A stretch of 31,879 bases of DNA from Scleroderma bovista. Lineage: Eukaryota > Basidiomycota > Agaricomycetes > Boletales > Sclerodermataceae. Under the pieces are notes generated by a model that saw only the letters and a program-made list of their open reading frames with translations, was not told the origin of the DNA and made no database searches. Positions 18,644 to 31,879 of the stretch are shown piece by piece (position 1 is the first letter of the stretch; the number at the start of each line of letters is the position of its first letter). The stretch lies in contig JAYMGJ010000394.1 of the NCBI GenBank assembly GCA_037178675.1, positions 1 to 31,879 of the forward strand. Direction: 5' to 3'. Made by a program: the position numbers and the translations under genes.

Positions 18644-20375
18644 TCATGCTCCGTCATTGCCTGCCATACAACCATTACAATTAGCACAAAGACAGTTGCA
18701 GATCGCGAAGTGAAAAAGGACGAAAGGGAAGTTGACTCACCACTCTCCTTAGTCCACTCGTCGTGCCGCCTAATATCCGACTCTGTCACGGTCGGCCGGA
18801 TATTCTCTAAGCTCTTTAGGAAATCCGCCAACTTTAGTGGTGGCTCTTGCAGCTCATCTGATTCGATCTCGTTCCACGACTTTTCGACTGCATCAGAATC
18901 CCCTGGGGAGCAAGGTGTCCATTTCATTTTCGTTGACGACGGTGATGACCCAGGGGGGGGTGTAGATGCACGGACAGGCTTGAAGTGCGTCGCTGAGACT
19001 ATCTTTCGCACGGGTTGCATCAAAGCGTCTCGCACAGCGATGGAGATATCAGAGCCTGTGTAGCTGGGGGCATACGGATGTCAGTATTGGTCGTACATAA
19101 GTTAGCAGAGGATAGAGAAACAATCTCACCCATCTGTCCGCTCTGCCAATAACCGATAATCCTTGGCTGTTAGTTGACAAGGCGTCGACCCCACATGTAT
19201 CTCAAACATGCGTTTCCTCGCCTCAAGGTCTGGTAGCGGAATGTATATCCGTTTCTCGAACCTACGCTTAATGGCAGGGTCAAGTTGCCACGGGATGTTA
19301 GTTGCACCAAGGACGAGCACGCCCGTGTCGTCATGCCCGACGCCATTCATCTGCACAAGGAATTCCGTCTTGATGCGGCGCGATCCCTCCGACTCGGATT
19401 CGTTGCGCGTGCCGGCAAGCGAGTCAACTTCGTCGATAAAAATGATGGCAGGTTTGTTCTCACGCGCCATTTCGAAGAGGTTGCGGACGAGTCTGGGAAA
19501 GAGAAACGAAGGAATATGAGTGGAGGGGTGGACGCAGAAAGCATGACAAACCTCTCCGAATCACCTTGCCACTTACTAACGAGGTCACTCGAGCTGACAC
19601 TGAAGAATGTGCTCTTCGCCTCCGTTGCCACCGCTTTGGCAAGATATGATTTGCCCGTCCCGGGTGGTCCGTAAAGCAGGATACCCCTCCAGGGAGTGCG
19701 TTTACCAGTGAAGAGGTGAGGGAACTTGATTGGTAAAATGACAGCTTCCTTGAGTGAGGCCTTGGCACCTTCAAGACCAGCAACATCATCCCACTTCACG
19801 TTGGGTTTCTCGGATAATATCGCGCTGGAGAGGCCAGCGCGGAGCTTCTTGAGCTCAGGGTCGTCTTCCTCCCCGCTACCGTCTCTTCTGAACATGGCAA
19901 GGCGTGAGGGCCCCAAGTGAAAAGTAGCACACAACGTACCCTTTGCCACGGACACCAGCAACAGTTCCATTCGCACTAATGCTTCGCGATTTCTGCTCTT
20001 CCTGGGCTTGGAGATGTTTCTTGAGGGTTTCAGTTCTAGAAAGGTATTCCTCGATCTTGCATCGGATAAGAATCTTAGACTTTTCATTCTTCTCGTCTGT
20101 ATGACATCGATCCGAGGGATGGTGTGAGCCTGGATGATACCAAGTATCAAGAAAGGGGAAAATTAACTGACACTTCTGAGCAAGCATGAAGTAGTCGAGG
20201 GAGTTCATGTACTGCTTATACGCTTCCGCATAGTTTTGCTTGATGTCTTCATCAATTGCGCGCTGGACGATCTCAATGGCTCTCTGTGAGTCAGTGAGCG
20301 ATCTGTCATATAAGTCAACTGAGCTGTGTCGTAAAGACCACGGATACGCACATCTAGGTTAGTATGACCCGACAT
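18644..20375 (-). CDS. VPS4: Vps4-type AAA ATPase (ESCRT-III disassembly), seven exons
   Basis: Exons on the minus strand: 20375-20352, 20283-20172, 20096-19940, 19887-19552, 19492-19130, 19063-18741 and 18660-18644. All junctions are GT-AG and in phase, giving 443 aa, the usual family length. An N-terminal MIT domain ([13 protein letters not shown]...QKYEKNEKSK, residues about 9-75) binds ESCRT-III tails. The AAA domain has Walker A GPPGTGKS (171-178), Walker B IIFIDE (226-231), the sensor ATNIPWQLD and arginine fingers in KRRFEKR (286-287). The Vps4 C-terminal domain ends WTKESGNDGA. The enzyme remodels ESCRT-III filaments at endosomes in multivesicular-body sorting (family knowledge). It is divergent from OLE1 across 339 bp. 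The last coding exon is only 17 nt. Confidence 0.95.
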
Positions 20376-20714
20376 GATGATTCAGGTAAAACTAGAAATT
20401 CAAGCGCGCCGGGGCACGACGAGCGAACCGTTGGAGGTCGAGTCTTGCGGTTTCGCAGTATGTATGACGTAAGCGACAATTACTCCTCGCATTACACGAG
20501 ATTTCAAGCTACCATAATAGGGTCAGCCAAGTACAAAGATGGTAATTTATGTAAGAATCAGGTTGAATGTGTAAAATATTGCGCATGAAATTCCCTTTTT
20601 GCTGCCAGGAAGTGTCCCTTTCTCGGCAAGGGCTTCCCCAACCCCAAAGAATGTAACAGTACAACCGGAAGTGCGTGCCTCTTCTTTCTCTTTATCCCTT
20701 TCTTTTCTTCCTCC
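20376..20714. promoter_or_regulatory. Divergent intergenic region VPS4/OLE1
   Basis: This 339-bp region separates the two start codons and must hold both promoters. On the OLE1 side there is a pyrimidine-rich tract just before the ATG and no clear TATA box. No specific operator was recognised. Confidence 0.5.
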
Positions 20715-22317
20715 ATGTCTCCTGACAGCCCAGCGCCAGACGCAGAGCACGTCCCCGCGGATGCCAACATTCCCGACAACTATGTATCGTTCACGCTGAA
20801 GCATGAAAAGGCCCTCCCACCCGTCGGATGGGAAAATGTTGCCAATGAATTAAACTGGCTTCATGTGGCCATACTCATTGGTACACCCATACTTGGGCTC
20901 ACTGGAGCGTTCTTCACGCCGTTGCGATGGCAGACAGCGTTGTGGTCGGTCCTGTATTACTATATGACTGGTCTTGGTGAGTGGTTTTTTTCTGGTGCTA
21001 CGCTTTGAGCTGACTTGTGAAAATAGGTATTACCGCAGGGTACCACCGCTTATGGGCTCACCGTTCATATAATGCATCCCGCCCTCTCCAGTACTTCCTT
21101 GCCCTATGCGGCGCAGGAGCAGTGCAAGGATCGATTAGATGGTGGGCGCGTGGTCACCGTGCCCACCACCGGTACACCGATACCGACCTCGACCCCTACA
21201 ATGCCCATAAGGGCCTGTTGTGGTCTCACATTGGTTGGATGCTCCTCAAGCCCCGTCGTAAACCCGGTGTGGCAGACATTAGCGATCTTTCCAAGAACGA
21301 TATTGTCAGATGGCAACATCGTTACTACCTCCAGCTGTTGCTTTCCATGGGCATTATTGTCCCGACTTTCGTTGCTGGCCTCGGATGGGGAGACTGGAAG
21401 GGAGGGTATGTATATGCAGGTCTTCTCCGGCTAGTCTTCGTACATCACGTGAGTGCCGGAAAACTTTGCGTGGAGTGTTGGCTGATAGATTTTCATATTT
21501 CAAGTCCACCTTCTGCGTTAACTCGCTTGCTCACTGGCTCGGAGAAACACCTTTCGATGACAAGCATACGCCCCGTGACCATATGCTCACTGCCCTTGTC
21601 ACCATTGGTGAGGGTTACCACAACTTCCATCACCAGTTCCCGATGGACTACCGGAACGCGATCAAATGGTACCAGTACGACCCCACGAAATGGTTCATCT
21701 GGGCCTGTCAGCAAATTGGCCTTGCTTCTCACCTCAAGGTATTCCCTGAGAATGAGGTTCGCAAGGGTCAGCTCACCATGCAGCTGAAACGTCTTCGGGA
21801 GACCCAGGAATTACTCACGTGGCCTTCGGACAACAGCCACCTAGCTGTTATCAACTGGGAAAGTTGTACGTATCTAAATCACGATAATTTGACCATGACT
21901 TAATGCCCGTATGGAATGCAGACCAAGAGCAGGCCAAGTCTCGTCCATTGATCTGCGTTGGGGGCTTTATCCACGATGTTGCGGACTTCCTGGACGAGCA
22001 TCCTGGTGGTCGCCATCTCCTTACCAAGAACATTGGTAGAGACGCCACAACGGCCTTCTTTGGTGGCGTCTATGACCACAGCAATGCTGCACACAATGTG
22101 CGTGTTTTCGTTGGTGCCCATGTGCTTGCCCACTAATGCGGAGATACAGCTTCTTGCGATGAAACGGGTTGGTATTTTGCACGGTGGTTCACCACACGGT
22201 CTGGAGGACAAGATGATCCCGCCAAGTCAACGTCTTCGGGTAGCGCGCTATAACGAAATTGGTACAAGCGGCTACAGCTCCACAGCACTGTCTGATGGCG
22301 AAGGCATTTTGGGATGA
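20715..22317 (+). CDS. OLE1: Delta-9 acyl-CoA (stearoyl-CoA) desaturase with C-terminal cytochrome b5
   Basis: Exons: 20715-20976, 21027-21448, 21505-21865, 21922-22097 and 22150-22317. All junctions are GT-AG and in phase, giving 462 aa. Three His boxes bind the di-iron centre: HRLWAH (94-99), HRAHH (131-135) and HNFHH (267-271). Hydrophobic segments before and between the first boxes fit an ER membrane enzyme. A cytochrome b5 domain follows, with haem ligands in HPGG (374-377) and a second His near residue 400 (VYDHSNAAH). It supplies its own electron donor, as in yeast Ole1. The reaction inserts a cis-9 double bond in palmitoyl- and stearoyl-CoA (family knowledge). The start gives a short N terminus directly before the conserved region. 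No defects are seen. Confidence 0.95.
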
Positions 22318-23345
22318 TTTGTCGCATTGTGAAGATTGATATGGAGAGTTTAAATGAGTTGATCAGGGAAGCAACTAGGTCCGACATCACACTACTAGAT
22401 CATCATCGATATTAGCTACTGCTTTCATTTGTTTTAGAGCTGTATCACGCTATGCATAAGATTCATAATGAAAATTTTACATTGCAGTACATCCGGTATG
22501 TTGGTAAGTACTAGTTTGTTCATACCCCTGAAAAATACCCGCGCGGTTAGTGACACTGGTTCCTCTCAGTATAACACTCTTCCTTACAACTGGCAGATAG
22601 CTACGAGCGGTGACCCTTTCGCTGAATATTGCGTGCACGCCACGGACATCTCTGGCAAGGTCTGATGACAATGCTCTCCAATTCCTTCTCGACCAAGTAA
22701 GAGTATGGATCAGTAAATATAGCATACAACATCGCCGGGTGGCAGGCCCCTCTCCCGAAGTCAAACTTCCAGCACAACGCGAATGTCCACCTAGTTGATA
22801 AGCTGGATTCCGTTGTGCAGGTGGTTTCAAGGAAGTCTCTGAGATACATAGTGATAACGGTGACAGAAGTGATGACGGAACGACGACGATAACAAGATTG
22901 TGAGAGCTTTTGCGCCGGCCCACCAACGGCCACTCCACGATGTGGTGCGGTTGACTATACTGCCATGACTTCACTGAACGGAACCTAGGCTATCAACCAC
23001 TAAATACCCGCGCTTCAATACACTTGTGCAGCCCCTTTGGGCAGTAAGATTGCCGATCTATGCCCTGTGTATTACTAACTATGAATCAGTGCCCGTTCAG
23101 TTTCATCATACTCTGACAATGTACTGGATTAGTGGGGGGGGGTTACGTCTAGGACAAAAGTCGAAATTCCCACACACGAAATAGTACGTCCAAATTAGTA
23201 AATTATACATTGCAGTTATAGTGGTCCAGGATGTATGTACGAGTGAAGGGAAATACAAACTTGAGCTTGCACACTAATTGCCTCCCCTAGCCTGCAATAG
23301 CATTAGGCACTGGTTGCACCGAATTCGATAGGGTACATCCTTGCC
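22318..23345. other. About 1-kb intergenic region, no gene seen
   Basis: Only short overlapping frames without recognisable domains occur, including a 165-codon minus frame at 22974-22477 of unlikely composition. The OLE1 3' end and the 3' end of the next, convergent gene lie at the edges. A run of nine or ten G lies near 23132. Confidence 0.5.
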
Positions 23346-24451
23346 TCACGCGATGCACAAGCCCGAGCGGTTCGACGAATACCGCGATTTCTTCTGCTTT
23401 TCATACCACCAGTCGCAGTATCGGCCGTATGCCGTCGTCCAAGCACCCCTCATGAGCGCACCTACACAATCTTCTGGTTCGATGACGCAAGTAGGAAGCA
23501 CCCAATCACTGAGGTCCACATCCGGAATGTTCAGGTCGAGAATGGTCGCCTTCGTGAGTTCAAGGCCGCGCCGGAAAGCGTTGTCCACATCATCGAGATC
23601 AAGAGTGGGGTAGAGCCGCTAACCAATGGGATCAGTGTTGAAGCGCTGATATGTATACGAAATGAGAGACGTACCCCAAAGGCATAGCCGTCTCCGCTCA
23701 AAGAATCCAAATCAATCTTCGACTCGCCTGGCTTTCGAATCCATAAATGCAATTCGACGGACGATAAGGAGAACCACGTGTAGCCATCAGCGACCACCCG
23801 TGCATAATCATACTCCTGGGAATCCCCACAGATACTTGACCATTCACTCTGTGTCATCCACTTTGACGACCGAAGCCTCTTCACATTACTACCTCTCGAA
23901 CCTGGGCTGTGGTACGGTGTTTCTTCTTTGATAAGGAGCTTACCCACTACCAATAGCTCTGGAACATCGCGAACATAAGCTCGCAGTTTGTCCATGACGA
24001 CGTCATCGCTTTGGCTGGACGCGCTCTCCATCAACCAAAGGATTCGTGGCAGGTGACAGGGACTCTCTCGCATCCTACTCCACATTTTGACCACCAAGTC
24101 GGGAATCGCGTCTATTGATTCGCTTGGACGATCACTGTTGAACCAGATATCAAGGTATAGAATATCTCCAGGGACAGGGATGTCCAGAATCCGCCAAAGT
24201 TTCCGGGTAACAAGATTTAACACCGATTTGTGAACTCCAGAGGGAGATGAGATCACTAGACGTTGAGAGTTTCGGAAGAAGGATAACCTGAAGCTGAAAT
24301 ACGACGGTCAGTCACCTGGCAGCGTGTGGCGGCAATAATAAGTGACACACTGCTTGTTGCGCGCTTTCGGAAACTTATCGCTTTCTACGCGATCCAGGAT
24401 ATAGTAGTAATCACCCAAAGATACTCCTTCGTACTGCTCTCGAATATCCAT
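23346..24451 (-). CDS. Hypothetical protein, three exons, not recognised
   Basis: Exons: 24451-24351, 24293-23675 and 23618-23346, with introns of 57 and 56 nt and in-phase GT-AG junctions, giving 330 aa. The start MDIREQYEGVSLGDYYYILDR extends the frame through a GTGTGT donor intron and is the best-supported start I found. The protein is soluble-looking, with no signal peptide or membrane segment. It has a Trp- and Tyr-rich middle (DYARVVADGYTWFSLSSVELHLWI) and an acidic Asp/Leu-rich region (LYPTLDLDDVDNAF, DLNIPDVDLSDW) before a basic, aromatic tail (WWYEKQKKSRY). I do not recognise a family. Intact splicing and even codon use suggest a real, expressed gene. Confidence 0.7.
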
Positions 24452-24797
24452 CAAACGAAAACAGAGAATAACATCGACTTACCACTAAATATGCATCTTC
24501 AAATCGAATCCTCAAAAGAGCCCGAAGGATATTCTTGCACTTTTCTTGATAAACACACAGAACGCTATGGTTATTCTCATGACCCTACTAAGAGTTGAAT
24601 GTACTGACTTTTCCCCATTCTCCGTTCACTCTTCGACACAAGTTGGCGTTGCTTGTCGTGGACAATGGTCAGGAGGTACACTTATGTCAGCACCTCGAGT
24701 CAAGGCTAGCCGACGACGTAGATCATATCCTACCTAGTAGCAGTTAACACGAAGTAGACTAGCTACAGTAAGTCCTCCATATGAACTCTGTATTGTA
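24452..24797. other. Intergenic region, no gene seen
   Basis: This stretch contains the upstream region of the 330-aa gene and the 3' flank of the TPR-like gene, both on the minus strand. No other feature was recognised. Confidence 0.5.
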
Positions 24798-27699
24798 TTA
24801 CACATTCCACAGATTTATACTGGATATAGCCAGTGTACAAACTTCGCCTTCCAAGACGCCAGCCAAATCTGTGGCACAAGCAGTAATGTTACAAAACGAT
24901 GCAACCTTTCGATATTCGTCGTCGGACAGCTTCATTAATAAAAGTGCATTGAACGGCCGTTCCAGCCATGTAAGCAAATGGTGACCCGAACCATTGACAG
25001 TCTTGATGGCCGGATACCATGGGCGTACCAGGACATATGAGTCTGCTTTGCTCGATGTATCTTCGAGCAAGTTCCCCGACAACGCGACCTCGATGGGCTT
25101 TAGGCCCACTGCCCGAATTTGGTGGACACGAATGGGAGTGATGATATCCGCCTTCGGAGTCAGCGCAATGGATTTAACACGATAGACGATACAGGGAAGG
25201 AAAAACCTGGCATTGACGAATTTGGCGGGGGGCAAACTGGAGAGCATCTGGCACATTTTGTGCGCAGATGAGATGGAATGCTTCCGAATGGTGTCTCCAA
25301 TCATGCGCTTGAGTCGTAAACCAGTGCCAATGGGAGTCCTGGGACGTATGGATTGAGTAATCGTTCCTTGCCCTTCGATTTGCAGCTGACGATAATTGGA
25401 GAGACAGTTCCTAAGAGACTCGGCAGAGTCAGGGTGACCTTGGGGACACAGTGCCAACGCGGCTTCTTCAAACTTGATACCATTATCTCGGTCAGTCGTT
25501 CCAGCCAGTCTGGGGAACCTCTCCAATAGATAGCGTGCAAGTCCATGGAGGGACGATTCATAAACTGAACCCCTCGATGAACAGACCTCTAATTGGAACT
25601 TCCTGCACCAAAGGCAAGTCTCGAGTGTGCTAAGAGAATCTTGTGCAAGCGAGACCATCCCCCTGACGTCAGCAGTTCTTCCAACACTCTGGAACCTAGG
25701 AAGTAGAGTGAAAGCAAGATCCTGAAGAGATGCGGCACGATCAGGACGTCCAGGTGGACATGTAGCCCGTTGAGGTGAGACCAATTCCTCCAAGGTAGCT
25801 GCTAAATCATTTTTTGAAGCTGCTTCCAAATGTAAACGATAAGTTTGTCAAGGTATAGGATGTAATCAGGGTGTTCTCGTGGCTGGAGTTCCAACGCACA
25901 TCGTACGAGCATAATGGCCTCGTCTAGGTCACCATTCAAACCAGCGGTCACGTCAAGGTTCTGAAGCCGTTGTCGCACGTGAAGCAGAAGCTTGTCAACA
26001 AATGCAGTGCGCTTATGATGTCTTAACGGTCGCAGTTCCAATATAGCACGGTGGAGACCGATGAGCTCATCCAAGTCTACTACTTCCCCCTGCTTCTCGA
26101 ATCGGGAGTTGAGACGATCAACAAGGGTGTTTAATAGCGTGGACCATTCTGGATTCCCCGCTGGATCGAGGTCCAATGCCTCTCGATGTAGTGCAGTCGC
26201 CTCAGCGAGATCAGCACATGCACCGAGTCTGAAAAACCTCTCTCCTAGGTATTCTCCAAGGGTTCTGAGGGTGGCGACACGATCAGGGTGGCCAAGGGGA
26301 CGGAGCTCTAATGCAGACCGATTGAGCGTGATGGCTTCCTCTAAGTCAGGCATAGTAGCCTGTTTGCGATACCTGTCCCAAAGGTAACACGCGAGCTGAT
26401 TGAGTGAATCTGACCGATTTGAATGACCTGCAGGTTTGAGGTCCAGCACTGCTCGACACAGCACAATCGCCTCGTCGAGATCAGCATTTGCACCGACCGT
26501 GACAACCTCTTCCTCAAGTATTTTGTGAGGTTGCTAAGAGTTTCAGCACGCCAATGGTGACCAGGGGGATAGAGCTGTACCGCAGATCGACTGAGCGTGA
26601 TGGCTTCCTCCAAGTCAAACATGGTATCCTGTTTGAGGTACTTGTGCCAAAGGCACTCCGCGAGCCGACGGAGATACTGGGGCCAATTCTTATCGCCTGC
26701 CGGAAGGAGGCGCGACGCTGATCGATGTAGTGCAATGGACTCGTCGAGATCACTATTTGTGCCAAGTCTGAGGAACCTCATTAACAGGCATGCTGCAAGG
26801 TTGCTGAGACTGCCGGCCCGACGAAAGCGATAGTCGAAGGGACAGAGCTCTAATATAGATCGAATGAGCGTGATGGCTTCCTCTAATTCAGGCATGGTAG
26901 CCTGTTCTTTATGTTTTTCAAAAAGGCAGTGTGCGAGCTGCTGAAGTGGGACATATCGATATGAATGACCCGCCGGGTGGAGGTCCAATGCCGATCGGTT
27001 TAGTGTAATTGCCTCATCAATATCCGCAGTTGTTCCAAGTTCGTCAAACCTGTGCCTCAGACCATCTGCCAGCTCGCAGAGAGTGAGACCACGACCAGAG
27101 TGGCCAATGGGACGAAGCTCTAACACAGCTCTATGAAGCATGATGGTTTCCTGCAAGTCAGGCATAGTAGCCTGTTCTGTGTATTTGCGCCAAAGGCAAG
27201 CTGCAAGGTTGGCGAGTGAGGTAGACCGACTCGAATGACCAGCAGGTCGGAGGTCCAATGCTGATCGATGTAGCGCAATTGCCTCTTGGAGATCAGCATT
27301 AGCACCTGATTCGCAAAATCTTTTAAAAAGGAAAATTCCCAGATCGTTGAGTGTGTTGTCGCGACCGTCATCGACCAGGGGAGGGAGCTCTATTGCAGCT
27401 CGTCCAAGTATGATAGCTTCGTCCAAGTCATGCATGGTACCCTGTTTTATATACCTGTGCCAAAGGGAAGCTGCAAGATTATGGAGTGTGACAAAACGAT
27501 CGGGATGACCGGGGGGACGGAGGTCCAACGCTGATCGATATAATTCAATGGCCTCGTCTATATTTGCGGTCTCACTTTTCTCCATGAATATATTATCCAA
27601 CGAGGCTGCGAGGTCGCACAGAGCACCAGCCCGGCCAGCATCTATGGGATGGTATTCCAACTCTTTCCGATTTTGGGCAATCAGGTCGTCCAAGCTCAT
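24798..27699 (-). pseudogene. Large TPR-like tandem-repeat protein gene with two frame breaks
   Basis: From ATG 27699 the frame encodes repeats of about 45 aa (DLxEAIxLHRSALDLRPxGHxxRxxxLxxLAxxL), a TPR-like superhelix unit expanded in agaricomycetes. Two alternating unit types (CLWxKYxxQATMPDL and xxxRFxxLGxxADL) make a 90-aa, 270-bp period. The frame breaks near 26500 and again in an A6 run (25815-25810). Each needs one extra base to restore phase. Read across both, the product would be about 967 aa. After residue about 700 the repeats fade into a non-repeat C-terminal region (24798-25400) without a recognised domain; no CHAT or NB-ARC motif was seen. TPR proteins act as protein-binding scaffolds. 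Either the gene is recently inactivated or the assembly has two base errors. Confidence 0.75.
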
Positions 27700-28665
27700 C
27701 GCTGTTCAATTGACTCCTACGATACACCACCACAATTCGTGGAGGTCTAATAGTATTCTAGTATGATATAAAGTCAATGCAACGCGTGAAAAACGGAACT
27801 AAACAAGGCTCACAAAAGTTTCCTTTCAGGGCCCACAGTTAGTGCGAACTGTGGAACAATACGAAAGTCAGACTTGAAAGTTCTGGTCAACTTGGAATGT
27901 GGCATCTAACAGACATAGGACATACAAGTGGGTCGAAGACTTGATTGAGATATTAACAATTTGCGATGTGAAAATACTAGATGCTGGCCAGTAAAGATGC
28001 TGAAGGCCTGATAGACGACAGATGACTGAGCAATGTGGTTGTTGTCACGTCAGGAGTAGGGGGGATGAACGGAAGTGTCAAACCACTAGTCACAACACAA
28101 GACTTTGGATGCTAGAATAGAGATTAGTTCATCGTCGGACGAAGACAATATACAACGGTACCTAGAAGAGAAGCACGTCGCTAGGAGAGAAAGGGGAAAA
28201 AGGGGTCGGCAGATACTAATATGTATTTGATATTAGCTACACAGCGTGCACGGTCCCAAGAAACTCATAACAGGAGGCCCGCCCCGACGACGGTATAACT
28301 TGAATGTACCCTGCTACACAAAGATGCTGAGCAGTACTCCCACACATCGAGACTTACCGGAACAACTGAGGACTACTATGTGGACGCCGAGATCATCATC
28401 CACTGTGAAGGAAACATGTTTGTCGACCTCGAGTCAAGTTTTAGTCATTTTCTTTATGTAAGTAAATGCAGATATGATTCAAGAATTACTGTAATGACGA
28501 ACTACGAGAAACCTCGATCGATTGGCATCAGTGTTTCAGTCAGGACCTTATTTATTCAATAGGCTGTACAAGTGAGATGACCACCACATATTTCACAATG
28601 GGACCACATGCACTCGCGAGTAGTCCGGCTTTTTCTTTTAATAAGGCAGTGAGTACTAGGACGTA
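27700..28665. other. About 1-kb intergenic region, no gene supported
   Basis: Short frames occur (for example plus-strand 28380-28562) but no domain, splice structure or repeat supports them. The TPR gene promoter would lie at the left edge and the PIH1 3' untranslated region at the right. Confidence 0.5.
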
Positions 28666-29870
28666 TCAGGCGTATAAGATCAACGATTTATCTGCGACAT
28701 GCCATTCGGCTTTTGCATTATCTACATCAAGATCCCGCTTGCGCTTCAGAGACACGGCTTGCGTCACTGAATCCGTCTTAGAGAAGATGGCAGTGAGCTC
28801 AGCATCTGAGGCGTTAAGATCGATGTCGAGGACATAAAGTGATGGCACACAAAATATTATGTGTCGGGGCTCGACCTCCAGAGTCGACTGAGAGATTAGT
28901 GCACGAGTCTGGGAGGAAATTTCAAAGACATAGATCAGTCGCCCCCAGAAACCAAGGGCGGTACCCACCAGCATAGGCACATGAATTACAATTCTGAGCT
29001 TGGAGTTTTCTTCGCTCCATGACCATGAGGGCACCGCGTTAGACGGATGCTGTGGCGTCTTGAGAATGCTTGTCGGCGTAGGTTTAGACGCAGGGGGGTT
29101 TGCGATTTCTTGGATTAGTTTAGTGGGAGCACGGTGGTTATGGTGTCCGGACGGGTATAACGATGCCGGAACCAACACTTGCCGTGGTTGCGGTTTTCCC
29201 TTCGAGGCTATGTTGGGGGTAGCGATCTGCCGAGAAAGTACAATGGTTGTCTGTGCTTCGATGCGTTGGCAAGCAAGCTCTGAAAGGATTCGTGAGGGAA
29301 CGATCAGGTGAACTACGATATATTGATCCAAGTACCGATCACAAATGACTTGAAATCGGGATCTTTGCGTGTGCGGGATTCGATAGACGGGTTGAAGATC
29401 GCGTCAAAGACGAGGGCGGGCAGGCCGGCTATCAAGGGCAGTGTTAGCTGAATGATGCATGGCGGAGATAAAGTTGACGAGGTAGACATGTGGAGCAGTC
29501 CCCGCGCCGATCGGGAAATGGAGCGGGTGCGGTAACACCGACCTTTGTCGTACTCTTGACGGGCATCGGACAGGACAAGTGGGACAAACCAGCCCCTAGG
29601 GCTAGATTCATCTATATCGAGGCCTTTCATTGCATTCTGTATTGTATCTTCGTTTCCTTGTGGAGGGGGTGGTACGTCGGCATCCCAGGCTATGTTCACA
29701 AAAACCTTGAGACCCTTTGGGACTGGGATCAAGGTTGATGCGGTGGCTTGCTGAGTATCCTGGGAATCGGCAGGGGCTGTTGCATGCACCACTGTGTCGT
29801 TAGTGGATCGCGACTTGATACAGAAACCTGGCACAGGGTTGAGCGCTACAGGGATTTTACACGTAGCCAT
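28666..29870 (-). CDS. PIH1: PIH1 (Nop17-like) domain protein, probable R2TP component
   Basis: Exons: 29870-29543, 29428-29336, 29279-28969 and 28908-28666, all GT-AG and in phase, giving 324 aa. The third intron (28968-28909, 60 nt) is in frame and could be misread as coding; removing it gives HVPML-TRALISQSTLEVEPRHIIF, which fits the family. The N-terminal PIH1 domain is seen in GFCIKSRS, KGLKVFVNIAWDADVPPPP, GWFVPLVLSDARQEYDK, GLPALVFDAIFNP and DFKSFVIELACQRIEAQ. A linker precedes a CS/p23-like domain (LRIVIHVPML ... PSLYVLDIDLN). PIH1 proteins join Rvb1/2 and Tah1 in the R2TP chaperone complex, acting with Hsp90 in snoRNP and kinase assembly (family knowledge). The start at 29870 is 177 bp from the divergent DAHP synthase ATG. 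Confidence 0.88.
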
Positions 29871-30047
29871 TAGAGTGAAAGCAACATGCCAGCGGGGGTA
29901 GGATGGCAGCGACTGATGAGTAAGCCAAATAAGGCAGATCTGCTAGATTGATCGGGAGATGGGCTGGAATACCAGCTGGTATAAAAGAGCTTCCTCTGCC
30001 ACTTTACGGATACCCTCCAATTTCTCCCCCTTCTCTGTACGATCACC
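29871..30047 (+). promoter_or_regulatory. Divergent promoter region PIH1 / DAHP synthase
   Basis: Only 177 bp separate the two ATGs. TATAAAA at 29980-29986 lies 62-68 nt upstream of the DAHP synthase ATG and is a good TATA box for that gene. No matching element was identified for PIH1. Confidence 0.6.
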
Positions 30048-31648
<1,601 letters not shown>

Positions 31649-31879
31649 TTGCATTTCATTTTTCTTTTCGCATATGTATATTTCTACCAAACATTTTATC
31701 ATTTCGGCATATGCATTATGGTCTCCGGAGGATGCCAGAGTGACCATAACATCTGGATCAATTCTAAATATCCTCATTTCGAGTAGCGTGCAATTTGCCT
31801 CCTATTGCTATGTTTTATTTAGATCTTTGCTTTGGATATTCATCATGTAGACGTAAATACCAGATTATGCTTTCAAGAG
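31649..31879. other. Downstream flank of DAHP synthase
   Basis: This is AT-rich sequence that probably includes the 3' untranslated region. No further gene is visible before the window ends. Confidence 0.5.

Noticed and set aside
22477..22974. 165-codon minus-strand frame downstream of OLE1
   Set aside because: No domain, splice context or compositional support; several overlapping frames of similar length exist there.
28246..28562. Short plus-strand frames between the TPR gene and PIH1
   Set aside because: Too short, no splice partner or recognised motif.

Overview
The window looks like nuclear DNA of a filamentous basidiomycete, probably an agaricomycete. Its genes carry many 50-60 nt GT-AG introns with CTAAC or CTGAC branch sites. 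It holds chromodomain Ty3/gypsy elements and a tyrosine-recombinase retroelement typical of such genomes, and fungal housekeeping genes (VPS4, an OLE1-type desaturase with fused cytochrome b5, a PIH1 protein, a type I DAHP synthase).

Positions 1-18.2 kb are a nest of transposable elements. The oldest layer is a DIRS/Ngaro-like tyrosine-recombinase retroelement (14689 to about 18225, plus strand; its left part is missing here). A Ty3/gypsy chromovirus, Gypsy-2 (minus strand, 5198-14688), sits in its reverse-transcriptase ORF. Gypsy-2 was itself hit twice. A second chromovirus, Gypsy-1 (plus strand, window start to 5197), landed in its 3' LTR. A 2.1-kb sequence of unknown type landed in its 5' LTR, flanked by a perfect 16-bp direct repeat (12297-12312 and 14445-14460).

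The most interesting feature is an extra gene carried by both chromoviruses. It lies between pol and the 3' LTR on the strand opposite to gag-pol. After splicing it encodes a coiled-coil protein with a six-cysteine cluster (an exact fungal Zn2Cys6 spacing in Gypsy-2, a variant in Gypsy-1), a shared basic block and an acidic tail. Each copy has its own TATA box about 55 nt before the ATG and its own intron. CGGAGT-type motifs (CCGGAGT in Gypsy-2) are repeated in the LTRs and in the antisense promoters. This suggests a transposon-encoded DNA-binding regulator that recognises its own element.

Positions 18.6-31.9 kb are host genes: VPS4 (minus) divergent from OLE1 (plus); an unrecognised 330-aa gene (minus); a large TPR-like repeat gene (minus) with a 270-bp tandem period and two frame breaks; and PIH1 (minus) divergent from a DAHP synthase (plus) that contains a 4-nt microexon. 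No tRNA, rRNA or CRISPR was seen.
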